A stretch of DNA of 64,000 nt, from positions 1-64,000 of the IMG/VR virus record IMGVR_UViG_3300008450_000017. The stretch is one strand, 5' to 3'. Positions within the stretch are counted from its first letter, which is position 1. The number at the start of each line of letters is the position of its first letter. This document shows, piece by piece, positions 26,522 to 34,540 of the stretch. The notes under the pieces were generated by a model, which was not told the DNA's origin, did no database searches, and saw only the letters and a list, made by a program, of their open reading frames with translations. The position numbers and the translations under genes are program-made. This DNA is from a virus.

Positions 26522-27700
26522 ATGAAAGAAAAATTTTTACCTTGGTTTTTATTGTTTTGTGCTCTTGGTTTATCTGGTACAGCGGCTTATTATAGTGTTA
26601 TAGGGTTATCTGTGGTATTTTCTGGAGTAGCTATACCGGTTATAATTATGGGATCATTTTTGGAAATATCCAAAATAGCTATCGCGACTTATCTACACGA
26701 CAAATGGAAACAAACTTATGGTGTTTTGAAAATATACATGACCATAGCTTTAGTTACCCTATCAATAATTACATCACTTGGTATATATGGACTATTAAGT
26801 ACCGGATTCCAGGGAAATATATCAAAACTTGAAATTAGTGAAAAACAAATAAAAAATGTTGAAGTTAAGAAAAAAAGATTTGAGGAAATAAAAAGTGAAT
26901 TAAATCGAGAAAAAACAATACTTGATGGGGACATCACCAAATTACGGGATGGATTATCGACAAATACAACAACTCAATCGGTGGATAGAAAAACCGGACA
27001 GGTAATAACAAAAGCTAATAACGCAAACCGTAAAACTTTTGAATCCCAATTAAAAGAAGCTCAAACAAGACGTGATGAATTGTCAAAAAAAGTTGATGGG
27101 TATAATGACAGTATTACAAAACTTGACGTTGAGATATTAAATATGGAATCCCAAGAGTTGTCGGGAAGTGAACTTGGAGTGATAAAATATGTGAGTGAGA
27201 TGTTAGATTGGGATATAAAAAAAACTGCTAACTTTTTTATATTAATCCTTATATTTGTGTTTGATCCATTGGCAATTACCTTGGTAATTGCGACAAATCA
27301 AGCTTTTAAAGGAAAAAGAAAAGACGAAGATACTCCACAACTACCCCACAACTACCCCACAACCACCCCCCAAGTTACCATACAAGATACCGACCAAGTA
27401 CCGACTAAGTTACCTACAAGCTCCGACCAAGCTGAACCAATAATAATTGAAAAAATTGTTGAGGTTCCGGTAGAGGTTATTAGAGAAGTTGAAAAAATTG
27501 TTGAAGTTCCAGTAGATCGAATAGTTGAGGTTGAAAAAATTGTTGAGGTTCCAGTAGACCGGATAGTTGAAATTGAAAAAATAGTTGAGATCCCAGTTGA
27601 GGTCCAACCAACCACACCAGACGAAAATTTATTCGATGAGAATAGATTCTTCAAGGATGAACAACAAGTTAAACGTTTAACATATACCAAAAATGTATGA
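26522..27700 (+). CDS. Membrane/coiled-coil protein with EKIVEVPV repeats
   Basis: 392 residues. Three N-terminal hydrophobic helices (~6-28, ~30-60, ~72-95) are followed by a coiled coil (~100-235) and a fourth membrane helix (FFILILIFVFDPLAITLVIA, ~238-257). A cytoplasmic tail then holds about five EKIVEVPV-type units (residues ~310-358). The FDPLA membrane motif recurs in phage membrane proteins of this layout. It heads an operon with the amidase and spanin-like genes, so a role in lysis or lysis control is possible. Family function unknown. Confidence 0.7.
   Translation: MKEKFLPWFLLFCALGLSGTAAYYSVIGLSVVFSGVAIPVIIMGSFLEISKIAIATYLHDKWKQTYGVLKIYMTIALVTLSIITSLGIYGLLSTGFQGNISKLEISEKQIKNVEVKKKRFEEIKSELNREKTILDGDITKLRDGLSTNTTTQSVDRKTGQVITKANNANRKTFESQLKEAQTRRDELSKKVDGYNDSITKLDVEILNMESQELSGSELGVIKYVSEMLDWDIKKTANFFILILIFVFDPLAITLVIATNQAFKGKRKDEDTPQLPHNYPTTTPQVTIQDTDQVPTKLPTSSDQAEPIIIEKIVEVPVEVIREVEKIVEVPVDRIVEVEKIVEVPVDRIVEIEKIVEIPVEVQPTTPDENLFDENRFFKDEQQVKRLTYTKNV
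27448..27606 (+). repeat. EKIVEVPV coding repeats
   Basis: About five units of GAAAAAATTGTTGAGGTTCC type, each encoding EKIVEVPV plus a VDRIVEV or VEVIREV spacer. Imperfect, in-frame, so a protein repeat and not a CRISPR array. Confidence 0.75.
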
Positions 27701-28293
27701 TTGACATTATTGACATATATACTACGGATCAAGGTGAGGTAAATAACAATAAAAATAAAATAATTTTAACTCACACCGGTAGGAATTCAATAAACTATAT
27801 ACAGTCATTAAAATACAGGAATAATAAAAAATACAAAAAAATACCAAACTTCGTAATAACTAGGGACGGTAAAATCATCCAGACATTAAGTCCAGAAAAA
27901 TACCTAAAATATTTTTCATTGGATAAGATGAATAAGGAGTCCGTGGTGGTATCACTGGAAAACCTAGGTTGGTTAGAAAAAGTACCACTTAAAAATTCAT
28001 ACATTAATTGGATTGGTGATATTTATAATGGGGACATTTTTGAAAGAAAGTGGAGAGATTATATTTTTTGGCAACCATACACAACAGAACAAATGGAATC
28101 TTGTGTTTTATTGTGTAAAAAATTGTCAGAAGATATGTCAATAAAACTTAAATGTATTGGACACAATACAAAAATAAATGGAGCTGAAAGACATGAGGGT
28201 ATTTTAACTAAAAGTAATTTTGAGTTATATAATACTGATCTTAGTCCAGCTTTTAATTTTGAATGGTTTGTAAAAAAAATTGAAGATGAATAG
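27697..28293 (+). CDS. N-acetylmuramoyl-L-alanine amidase-like endolysin
   Basis: 198 residues, ATGA overlap with the previous gene. H26 (LTHTGRN), the NFVITRDGKIIQ strand near 51-62, VVVSLENLG (~83-91) and H156 (CIGHNTK) follow the order of the amidase_2 / T7 lysozyme fold, where two His and a third ligand bind zinc. The third ligand is unclear: the usual Cys or Asp region reads ERHEGI. It would cleave cell-wall peptidoglycan at lysis. No signal peptide, so release would need a holin. Confidence 0.7.
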   Translation: MIDIIDIYTTDQGEVNNNKNKIILTHTGRNSINYIQSLKYRNNKKYKKIPNFVITRDGKIIQTLSPEKYLKYFSLDKMNKESVVVSLENLGWLEKVPLKNSYINWIGDIYNGDIFERKWRDYIFWQPYTTEQMESCVLLCKKLSEDMSIKLKCIGHNTKINGAERHEGILTKSNFELYNTDLSPAFNFEWFVKKIEDE

Positions 28294-28882
28294 ACAAGAT
28301 GAAATTAGGGATTTACTTAAAGCTTCTAGAAAGTTATTAACTAATGAATCATTAAATGAGGAATTTACACGTATTAAATCAACCTACGGTATTATAAGTG
28401 AGGATCTGGACGATATGGACCGAAAACCGACAGGTTATGAAACAGCTGAAGTTTCTGATGAGGAAATTGAAGATAACGATGAAAAAAAATCAAAAACCGA
28501 CAAGACTAGGGGATTTAAAATATCTGGTGGGATAATGATCCTACACTCAAAAGATAAGTCTCAATTACAGTTAACAAGTGACGATAAGAAAGCTTTCCAA
28601 GACAGTATGAACGAGTTCAGAACTGATGTTAGTGAACTAGTTGAATTCAACAAACTTAATGTTTATGATAATAATGTTGAATGGTCAGGTAAGATAACTG
28701 AAATGGACCTAGACTTCTTTTTCTCAATTGGTGAGTCAACAGGTGTCTATATAAATTCTGAAATGTCAAAAGTTGATGAACCTTTTATTGAAACATTAAA
28801 AAAAATACAAACTTTTTATGAAAAATTTAAGTCAAAATGGAGTAAGGTTTTGGCTGACAGAAAAAAACTATCAGAACTATGA
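28286..28882 (+). CDS. Hypothetical protein, possible virion core or scaffold
   Basis: 200 residues from ATG 28286 (MNRQDEIRDLL), overlapping the amidase end. The N-terminal LLKASRKLLTNES is amphipathic and ends NE-S, loosely like the leader class described for 30.6 kb. The middle is acidic and charged, the C-terminus helical (FIETLKKIQTFYEKFKSKW). ATGA overlap with the next gene. Function unknown. Confidence 0.6.
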   Translation: MNRQDEIRDLLKASRKLLTNESLNEEFTRIKSTYGIISEDLDDMDRKPTGYETAEVSDEEIEDNDEKKSKTDKTRGFKISGGIMILHSKDKSQLQLTSDDKKAFQDSMNEFRTDVSELVEFNKLNVYDNNVEWSGKITEMDLDFFFSIGESTGVYINSEMSKVDEPFIETLKKIQTFYEKFKSKWSKVLADRKKLSEL

Positions 28883-29232
28883 AAGAATTTTTAATTAAAA
28901 ATTATAAAGAAATATTATTAATTGTATTCAGTTGTACAATTGTATTTATTTTGACAAAGTTATATAGTCAAACCACCGACAACAGTGAGTTAATTAAATA
29001 TAAATTAGAACAACTTGATAAAAATATTAATGAAGTAAATCAAAGACAAAAAGAACTGGACAAATTGATCGTAACGTATAAAAAAGATATATCAAAAATA
29101 GACTCTACAATCAACAACATTAGAGTTGAGAAAAAAACTATAAACAACTACTACGATAAAAAATCCCAGGATATTAAAAACGCTAACGCTAAACAGGTGG
29201 ATAGCCTGTTTAAAACAAGATACAAATACTAA
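28879..29232 (+). CDS. Membrane-anchored coiled coil, possible inner-membrane spanin
   Basis: 117 residues: a short cytoplasmic start, one membrane helix (ILLIVFSCTIVFILTKL, ~12-28), then a periplasmic coiled coil to the end. This is the layout of i-spanin / Rz proteins. It follows the amidase and precedes a signal-peptide protein, the usual order of lysis genes. Sequence similarity cannot confirm spanins. Confidence 0.55.
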   Translation: MKEFLIKNYKEILLIVFSCTIVFILTKLYSQTTDNSELIKYKLEQLDKNINEVNQRQKELDKLIVTYKKDISKIDSTINNIRVEKKTINNYYDKKSQDIKNANAKQVDSLFKTRYKY

Positions 29233-29236
29233 CATT

Positions 29237-29647
29237 ATGAAAAGACTCCTAGCATTTATAATTTTATTCAACACATATACGGTTTTTGGACAATCTGGTG
29301 TTGTTGATAGTAATCAGATTTGTTTGCCGTATACTATAGGAAGACAAATACTATTAGATTTAAATGAATTAGATAGATTACGGGATGAAAGTAAATTAAC
29401 CAGACTTGAGATAATTGAATTGGAAAAAAAATCAATAAAACAGGATGGTATTATCGACGTTCTAGAGGAGAAAGATAGTAATAACGTTAAGATAATAAAA
29501 ATGACTGAGGATAAGTTTAAAATTGTCAATGAAGAAAATGGAAAACTTAGAGATGATATTAGAAAATTAAAAACAAAAACAACTATTATAGAAATTGTTG
29601 GTGCTGCGATACTAACATCAATAACCTACATATTTATTTTTAAATAA
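29237..29647 (+). CDS. Exported coiled-coil protein with C-terminal membrane helix
   Basis: 136 residues. A signal peptide (KRLLAFIILFNTYTVFGQ) leads to a periplasmic part with ICLPYTIGRQILLDL, a coiled coil and a C-terminal helix (IVGAAILTSITYIFIF). The QICLPY..GRQ..LDL stretch is one I recall from other Bacteroidota phages. Its topology suggests a periplasmic partner for the preceding protein in lysis, or an Rz-like protein itself. Confidence 0.6.
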   Translation: MKRLLAFIILFNTYTVFGQSGVVDSNQICLPYTIGRQILLDLNELDRLRDESKLTRLEIIELEKKSIKQDGIIDVLEEKDSNNVKIIKMTEDKFKIVNEENGKLRDDIRKLKTKTTIIEIVGAAILTSITYIFIFK

Positions 29648-29648
29648 A

Positions 29649-29894
29649 ATGGCGTTAACTCAGAGTGATAAAAGAGAGGTTGAATCAATTGTTAAAAAAG
29701 AGATAAAAGACTTTTTTGGGTCTAATACCTATAAACAATTTGAGGATAAAATTATTGATAGAATATCAAGGGACATTAAACGAGGAAAAATCGAGGGAGA
29801 TATTAAAGACCTTGTTATAAAGTCATTTAGGGAGTTTTATACGATAATGTACCAACAAAGACATGTTTGGGAATCTAAATTTAAAAGTATGTGA
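29649..29894 (+). CDS. Hypothetical helical protein
   Basis: 81 residues, MALTQSDKREVESIV, charged and helical, no motif. The stop overlaps the next ATG (TGATG). Sits between lysis-like and capsid-core-like genes. Unknown function. Confidence 0.6.
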   Translation: MALTQSDKREVESIVKKEIKDFFGSNTYKQFEDKIIDRISRDIKRGKIEGDIKDLVIKSFREFYTIMYQQRHVWESKFKSM

Positions 29895-30565
29895 TGGATA
29901 ATGTTCTCAATAAATTGACTGATCAGATAAAAAAAGAATTACCAGGTGAACTTGAAGCTAGAAAAAATGCCCTAGAAGAAACAAATAAAAAAGAAGGTGA
30001 TTATTTGAGTTACTTAAATGATAGAGGTGACATTGTTAAAATTTTAAAATTGATTAGGGATAAAAAATTGTCCAATCGAACCATTAGGATTAAAATAAAA
30101 GAATTTTTAAAGGATCCAGGGGATATTAATGATTTTCTTTTATCCGTAAAAAACAATACAAAAAAATACAAAAAAGAGGAGACTAAAGAAATCTCCACAA
30201 GTAGTGCGGCCGGAATGTCATACTCCACAAAGTTGTTTAGTGAACCCCAAAAAGTTGAGACCAAGGAGGCTACGTCAACAGCTTCTAGTGGTCAATACTC
30301 AACACCCAAGGTCTGGGCCAAGTCAACAAGTAAAAAAGATTGGAGAGGAAAATCAAAAACACAAATACCGGGAGGAAAATTCGTTCAGGTTAAAAAAAAA
30401 TGTAAACGTTTTCCATACTGTAATCAGGGGGATATTAAAGCTCTTAACATATTTGAAAATGAGGTTTTAAATAATGTCATAAACACTGTTTCTGAAAAAT
30501 ACGGTATCGACGTTGACACAATTAAAACAATTATCCTATCAGAATGGAATAAACGTAATAATTAG
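29894..30565 (+). CDS. Hypothetical protein, possible virion component
   Basis: 223 residues from ATG 29894; a GTG one codon earlier is possible. Helical and charged N-terminus, a Ser/Thr-rich middle (~95-150), a basic segment KKKCKRFPYCNQGD with two Cys, then a helical C-terminus. Directly precedes the leader-bearing acidic protein and may belong to the same capsid module. Family not recognised. Confidence 0.6.
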   Translation: MDNVLNKLTDQIKKELPGELEARKNALEETNKKEGDYLSYLNDRGDIVKILKLIRDKKLSNRTIRIKIKEFLKDPGDINDFLLSVKNNTKKYKKEETKEISTSSAAGMSYSTKLFSEPQKVETKEATSTASSGQYSTPKVWAKSTSKKDWRGKSKTQIPGGKFVQVKKKCKRFPYCNQGDIKALNIFENEVLNNVINTVSEKYGIDVDTIKTIILSEWNKRNN

Positions 30566-30580
30566 ATATTTATTAATAAA
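30557..30580 (+). promoter_or_regulatory. Phage-type promoter motif AATAAT / TATTTATTAATAAA
   Basis: AATAAT (30557-30562), then TATTTATTAATAAA from 30567, the same spacing as at 482 and 26489. Nine bases before the ATG at 30589. No -35 match. Confidence 0.45.
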
Positions 30581-30588
30581 AATAAAAA

Positions 30589-32064
30589 ATGAGAAAAGAC
30601 CAATTAAAACGTAGTATATTTAAAAAACTTTTAAGGGAAAGTATGGAATCAAAAGCTCAGGAAGTTTTAGAAAAAATAATGAACATGAAAGACATTAATC
30701 CTGATAATGAATTTGATTATACAGCTGAGAGTAAAATGTGTAACGAATGTGGGTTAGGTGAAATGGTTGAGGGTGAGTGTAACGAATGTGGGTATTCAAA
30801 AATGTCAATGGAAGAAGAAAAAACATTATCTAGAAAACAAAAGAATATCGCAAAATTAGCTGAACCTGAAGATGAAATAGACGCTGAGGATCTTAAAGTA
30901 CTAAGATCTAAAAAACGAAAAGACATGAAAGAATCTGAAGATATGGATTTTTACAAAGACTCTGATATAATGGGTGGGGAAGTACACTCAAACAGAAGTA
31001 GAAAACATGACGATGATGAAGAAATTATGTATGAATTAGAAATGGAACGTGAAATTGACGAATCTGATGTTTGGGAAGGTAATGAATTTAGTGGTGAGTT
31101 AAATAAAGCTAGAGAACGTGGCGATGAGTATTTTACTGTTGACGATAGAAAGTATAAAGTTAGAAATGAAAGTTCTGAAAAATTCATACAAAAAGACTCA
31201 AGTAAAATGGGGAAAAAAGGAACTGAAGGTAATTTTAGAAAATGGTGTGAAAGACAAGATTTAACTAATGAAGATGGTGAGGTGACTAAATCATGTATTG
31301 ACAAAGCTATGAAATCAAACGACACCAAGGTCATTAAAATGGCTACATTTGCTGCTAATGTTGGTGGATTTTTAGGATCAAATAAAGGTAAGAAAAAGAA
31401 AACAGTAAAAGAATCAGCTTTATTTACCGAAAGTGAAATTATCTCAATAATTGAAAAAATTGTTAACGAGGAAAAAGATAATATCAAGAAAAGATCACAC
31501 AAAGGTTTAGATACATACAACAAGATACATAAAGAGTCTGGTAATGAAAATGATGACTATATTAAAGCTCTAACCAAAAAAATGAATGAATATCAAAAAC
31601 CAGGGTCAAAAATTAAATATGATATGAATCCAGAGGAGTTCCCAATGGCTAATGGTGATATGGATAAAAAAGCTTTTGAACTTTCTGATGAGGGTGAAGA
31701 CTTTAATTATGAAATTGGTGGATTACAAATACCGGTATCCGATGGGGTTGATCACAATGAAGAGTCAATCAAAAATTATTATCTTGGGTCTAGTAAAACC
31801 GGAAATGAACCTGGTGGAAACGCACTTAAATCAAAAGCCAACGATAGATTTCACAAATTTGAAGAAAGAAAAACATTAAATAAGTTAAAAAACCAATCAT
31901 ATAAAAGGGTAACTAGCCCAGTCTTCAATGAAAAACCAGGAACCGAAAAAGGTAAAGGTATGAATATTAAATTGGAATCAGCAGAGGAAAAGAAAGTGGA
32001 AAAAATAAATGAAGAATTTAACAAGATTAAAAATTTAATATCTTACGATAGAAAAACACAATAA
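30589..32064 (+). CDS. Acidic putative capsid-core protein with leader and zinc ribbon
   Basis: 491 residues. N-terminal leader ends KKLLRES (residues ~13-19), matching (L/I)xE before a small residue. Residues ~44-63 hold a zinc ribbon (CNECG..CNECG). A KWCERQDLT / SCIDKAMKSND / FAANVGGFLGS domain near 212-270 resembles DUF5872. An internal FTESEIISIIEKIVNEE (~278-294) looks like a second leader-type helix ending VNE-E. The rest is Lys/Glu-rich and probably disordered. This is what I would expect of an internal core or scaffold protein cut by a prohead protease. That role is inferred. Confidence 0.65.
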   Translation: MRKDQLKRSIFKKLLRESMESKAQEVLEKIMNMKDINPDNEFDYTAESKMCNECGLGEMVEGECNECGYSKMSMEEEKTLSRKQKNIAKLAEPEDEIDAEDLKVLRSKKRKDMKESEDMDFYKDSDIMGGEVHSNRSRKHDDDEEIMYELEMEREIDESDVWEGNEFSGELNKARERGDEYFTVDDRKYKVRNESSEKFIQKDSSKMGKKGTEGNFRKWCERQDLTNEDGEVTKSCIDKAMKSNDTKVIKMATFAANVGGFLGSNKGKKKKTVKESALFTESEIISIIEKIVNEEKDNIKKRSHKGLDTYNKIHKESGNENDDYIKALTKKMNEYQKPGSKIKYDMNPEEFPMANGDMDKKAFELSDEGEDFNYEIGGLQIPVSDGVDHNEESIKNYYLGSSKTGNEPGGNALKSKANDRFHKFEERKTLNKLKNQSYKRVTSPVFNEKPGTEKGKGMNIKLESAEEKKVEKINEEFNKIKNLISYDRKTQ

Positions 32065-32090
32065 TTTACATTTACATATCTTTTATTATA

Positions 32091-32123
32091 ATTCTCCATA
32101 GATACCCTATGGAGAATTTTTTT
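32091..32123 (+). terminator. Terminator hairpin that overlaps the next start codon
   Basis: Perfect 11-bp stem ATTCTCCATAG / CTATGGAGAAT with loop ATACC and seven T. The 3' arm contains the ATG at 32109-32111 and the T run is the first Phe codons of the next gene. It can act as terminator, start-codon mask, or both. Confidence 0.8.
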
Positions 32124-32573
32124 AATTACTTATCGAAAAATTTAGATCAAGATGAAGTTGACATCTGGTTTAACGCTAATAATATAATACCGGAAAAACT
32201 GGAGTTATATTATGATTTCACAATTTCACTATATAATTTGGTGATGGATACTTATTTAGGTGAAAATGTGGATAATGAAACTAAAATAACTTTATCGGAT
32301 GAGGATAACCAAAAACATTTTGATTGGTGTTGGAAAAAAACCGTTGATAATTTCTCCAAGGAAGGGTTGGAATTTAATCAAAATGGAGACCATTACGATT
32401 ATTTTAAATCATTTTTTGATGAGATATACTATAAACAAGATAATAAAAATATGAAAGATTCTATTGGTAAATTTTTCTCCGATGTGTTTGATCGTGAAAA
32501 ACCATTTACTCGGTCAGATGTGGATATGATATACACCATTTACAAGTCATTAGATAAAAATTTAAATATATAG
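32109..32573 (+). CDS. Hypothetical acidic protein starting inside a terminator hairpin
   Basis: 154 residues, M-E-N-F-F-N-Y at the start. Acidic, aromatic-rich and helical (DWCWKKTVDNF, DYFKSFFDEIYY), with no known motif. Both the ATG and codons 2-5 are the 3' arm and T run of a strong hairpin, so expression should depend on read-through and hairpin opening. No other good start exists upstream. Family not recognised. Confidence 0.65.
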   Translation: MENFFNYLSKNLDQDEVDIWFNANNIIPEKLELYYDFTISLYNLVMDTYLGENVDNETKITLSDEDNQKHFDWCWKKTVDNFSKEGLEFNQNGDHYDYFKSFFDEIYYKQDNKNMKDSIGKFFSDVFDREKPFTRSDVDMIYTIYKSLDKNLNI

Positions 32574-32575
32574 TG

Positions 32576-32617
32576 TTGACAACCAAATTAAAAATGACTA
32601 TAATTAGTATCAATAAA
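32576..32617 (+). promoter_or_regulatory. Consensus TTGACA-N17-TATAAT promoter
   Basis: TTGACA (32576-32581), 17 bases, TATAAT (32599-32604), then AGTATCAATAAA. Bases 32588-32610 are identical to 471-493. It precedes the histone-like gene at 32634. This is not the usual Bacteroidota host promoter form. Confidence 0.6.
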
Positions 32618-32633
32618 CATTAATTTTTTAAAA

Positions 32634-32804
32634 ATGGAAACTTTAGAGCAAATTAAAACATTAACTGAGTCACTAAACAATGATACTACCAAGTTTTTTG
32701 GTGGTAATAAAAGTGCTGGAACACGAGCTAGAAAAACAGCACAAGAATTGAAAGCGTTATTACAGACGTTGAGAGGTGAAATTTTGGAGACTAAAAAAGC
32801 TTAA
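32634..32804 (+). CDS. Hc1-like small histone (DNA-binding)
   Basis: 56 residues: METLEQIKTLTESL, then FFGGNKSAGTRARKTAQELK and a final helix LLQTLRGEILETKK. The GNK-AGTR-RK motif followed by an amphipathic helix is characteristic of Bacteroidota histone H1-like proteins (Hc1 family), which bind and condense DNA. The phage copy could compact phage or host DNA or be packaged. It has its own very strong-looking promoter. Short length matches the family. Confidence 0.8.
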   Translation: METLEQIKTLTESLNNDTTKFFGGNKSAGTRARKTAQELKALLQTLRGEILETKKA

Positions 32805-32811
32805 ATAAATT

Positions 32812-33003
32812 ATGTTAGGGTTGGAATCAATATTGTTTTTCGTGTTTGTGTTTTCAACCCTAACACTATTTAGGTTATTAATGGTCACATTAATATCACT
32901 GTTTAGTTCTAACCCAAAAAGTTTAGACATCGGAAACAAAGGTCTAGTATTTTACGGGTTATTACTTTCATATATAATAACATTTTTATTTAAAATACTA
33001 TGA
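32812..33003 (+). CDS. Small two-helix membrane protein
   Basis: 63 residues with hydrophobic helices at ~5-32 (SILFFVFVFSTLTLF) and ~46-62 (FYGLLLSYIITFLF), joined by a polar loop. A holin-like size and topology, but it lies 4.5 kb from the amidase. ATGA overlap with the next gene. Function unknown. Confidence 0.6.
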   Translation: MLGLESILFFVFVFSTLTLFRLLMVTLISLFSSNPKSLDIGNKGLVFYGLLLSYIITFLFKIL

Positions 33004-33440
33004 GCTTATTCAAGGAATTCCAACATCTATACCCATACATCCAATCCGTAAGGAAACTCAAAAACTATTTATCATTTGATATTGAGTTCCCACTCACCTG
33101 GAAGATACTTAAAAAGTATGTAAACGAGAAAAATGTGATTGAGAATGATAGTACAAATAAAGGAAGTAGACATTTTTCATTTGTTTGTGAATTTACTGAG
33201 GAATCTGTTGATGATATAATTAACAGTATAACTCACATCATACAATATAACAAAGATAAAGAAGAAAAAGAAAGGTTATTTAACTCTAAAGTGGATGAGT
33301 TAAAAAGTATCTTTGAAAAACAAAGACTTGATAACCTACAAAACTTAACGTTCCTGTTTGAATCAAACAATAAAAAGATTGAACTAGATGACGATGAAGA
33401 AGATGCCGACACAACTGGAGAGCCAAGTAGACTGGCTTAA
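33000..33440 (+). CDS. Conserved phage hypothetical protein
   Basis: 146 residues. The pattern SVRKLKNYLSFDIEFPLTW, a WKILKKYV helix and a charged coiled-coil C-terminus resembles a hypothetical protein I recall from many large marine phages. Part of a tight set of three overlapping genes (33.0-33.9 kb). Function unknown. Confidence 0.65.
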   Translation: MSLFKEFQHLYPYIQSVRKLKNYLSFDIEFPLTWKILKKYVNEKNVIENDSTNKGSRHFSFVCEFTEESVDDIINSITHIIQYNKDKEEKERLFNSKVDELKSIFEKQRLDNLQNLTFLFESNNKKIELDDDEEDADTTGEPSRLA

Positions 33441-33600
33441 CAGTGAGATTGAAAAAGATAAAGTAGAACTTGAACGAAGTAAGTTAAAATTTATCCAACA
33501 GATAAAAAATATGGATAGATCTGAAATTCTACCAAAACCAATAGAAATCAAAAAATTAACATTATGGGAGAAAATAATGAAAGTGATAACAAAATCTTAG
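33394..33600 (+). CDS. Small coiled-coil protein
   Basis: 68 residues from ATG 33394 (MKKMPTQLES); 33403 is an equal alternative. Coiled coil (VDWLNSEIEKDKVELERSK) and a KPIEIKKLTLWEKI tail. Overlaps both neighbours in other frames by about 40 bases, which is typical of this compact set. Function unknown. Confidence 0.6.
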   Translation: MKKMPTQLESQVDWLNSEIEKDKVELERSKLKFIQQIKNMDRSEILPKPIEIKKLTLWEKIMKVITKS

Positions 33601-33893
33601 AGGAGTTAGCAGTTGTTACTGATAAAATACAAACAACGTTCCCAAAATCAAAGTCAACAGTAATATTTGAGATGGATGAATATGAGTTTGCTAAAACTAA
33701 AACAATATTCAACATATTCGACAGTAACCTTAAGAGGTTTAAAATAGATATATCGGAAACAGAAATTGTCTTTCTAAATGGGAGTATCTTCAACGAAGAA
33801 GAAAAATCGGAAGAACCGGAACCAGTAGAAGAACCAGTGGAAGAACCTAAGAGGGTAAGTTGGTTTCGTAAATTATTTCCTACCGGGAAATGA
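33564..33893 (+). CDS. Hypothetical protein with EEPVEEP tail
   Basis: 109 residues: an alpha/beta domain (TVIFEMDEYEFAKTKTIF, ISETEIVFLNG), then a Glu/Pro linker and a basic end (RVSWFRKLFPTGK) that could bind membrane or partner. Its last 21 bases overlap the 3' end of the convergent minus-strand gene. Function unknown. Confidence 0.6.
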   Translation: MGENNESDNKILEELAVVTDKIQTTFPKSKSTVIFEMDEYEFAKTKTIFNIFDSNLKRFKIDISETEIVFLNGSIFNEEEKSEEPEPVEEPVEEPKRVSWFRKLFPTGK

Positions 33894-34511
33894 TGTGTAT
33901 TTACGATACAATTTCCTTTTACTAACACCCATATTACTTAATATATCATAAATATACTTTTTTTGTGTCTTACTAGTGTCATAAACTAAAACACAATTTT
34001 TATTACCCGAATCGATTAAAAATTTCTCGAGTATCTCTAAAAATCTAAAGGATTCTGATTCAGTTTTAAATGTGAAAAGATTTATGGTATCGTCATTTTG
34101 AATAGATATTTTGTTGTTTATTTTTGATATTAGTTTTAATGATCTACTAGAAATATAATCAGTTATGAATTTATTAAATGATATTCTTTTGTTCTTTGAG
34201 ACATCATAAATTAACTCCTCCAGTTTAAACGGATTTATTTTTATTATCTTATATTCAGGATCATCGACCTCAGCTTTAAACTGTCTACCAATCTCATCCC
34301 TAATGAATACCGGAGTATGATCCACAGGTTTAAATTCAAGCAAAGACAATTCAAAAGTACAATCAACATTCTCCTCAACAACCTTTTCAAATATAACGTC
34401 ATTATTTTTAATTAATTGATCATAATATTTTTTAGCACGATCAAATCTTTTAAATTTCTTTATTATTTTCTTTCTTTCTTTATTTTTAAAGAGAACAACG
34501 ATATAATTCAT
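33873..34511 (-). CDS. Conserved hypothetical protein of large marine phages
   Basis: 212 residues, MNYIVVLFKNKERKKIIKKF, with an FDRAKKYYDQLIK helix, INPFKLEELIYDV and a C-terminal DTSKTQKKYIYDIL segment. I recall proteins of this plan and length in many uncultured marine phages, with no known role. A TTATATTTATTAC motif lies just before its start on the minus strand. Single minus-strand gene, divergent from dnaJ. Confidence 0.7.
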   Translation of the reverse strand: MNYIVVLFKNKERKKIIKKFKRFDRAKKYYDQLIKNNDVIFEKVVEENVDCTFELSLLEFKPVDHTPVFIRDEIGRQFKAEVDDPEYKIIKINPFKLEELIYDVSKNKRISFNKFITDYISSRSLKLISKINNKISIQNDDTINLFTFKTESESFRFLEILEKFLIDSGNKNCVLVYDTSKTQKKYIYDILSNMGVSKRKLYRKYTSFPGRK

Positions 34512-34540
34512 GTAATAAATATAATAAATAAATAATACAA

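Noticed and set aside
30951-31523. 190-residue minus-strand ORF opposite the acidic core protein
   Set aside because: Leu/Ser/Phe-rich antisense product of Lys/Glu codons; no support.
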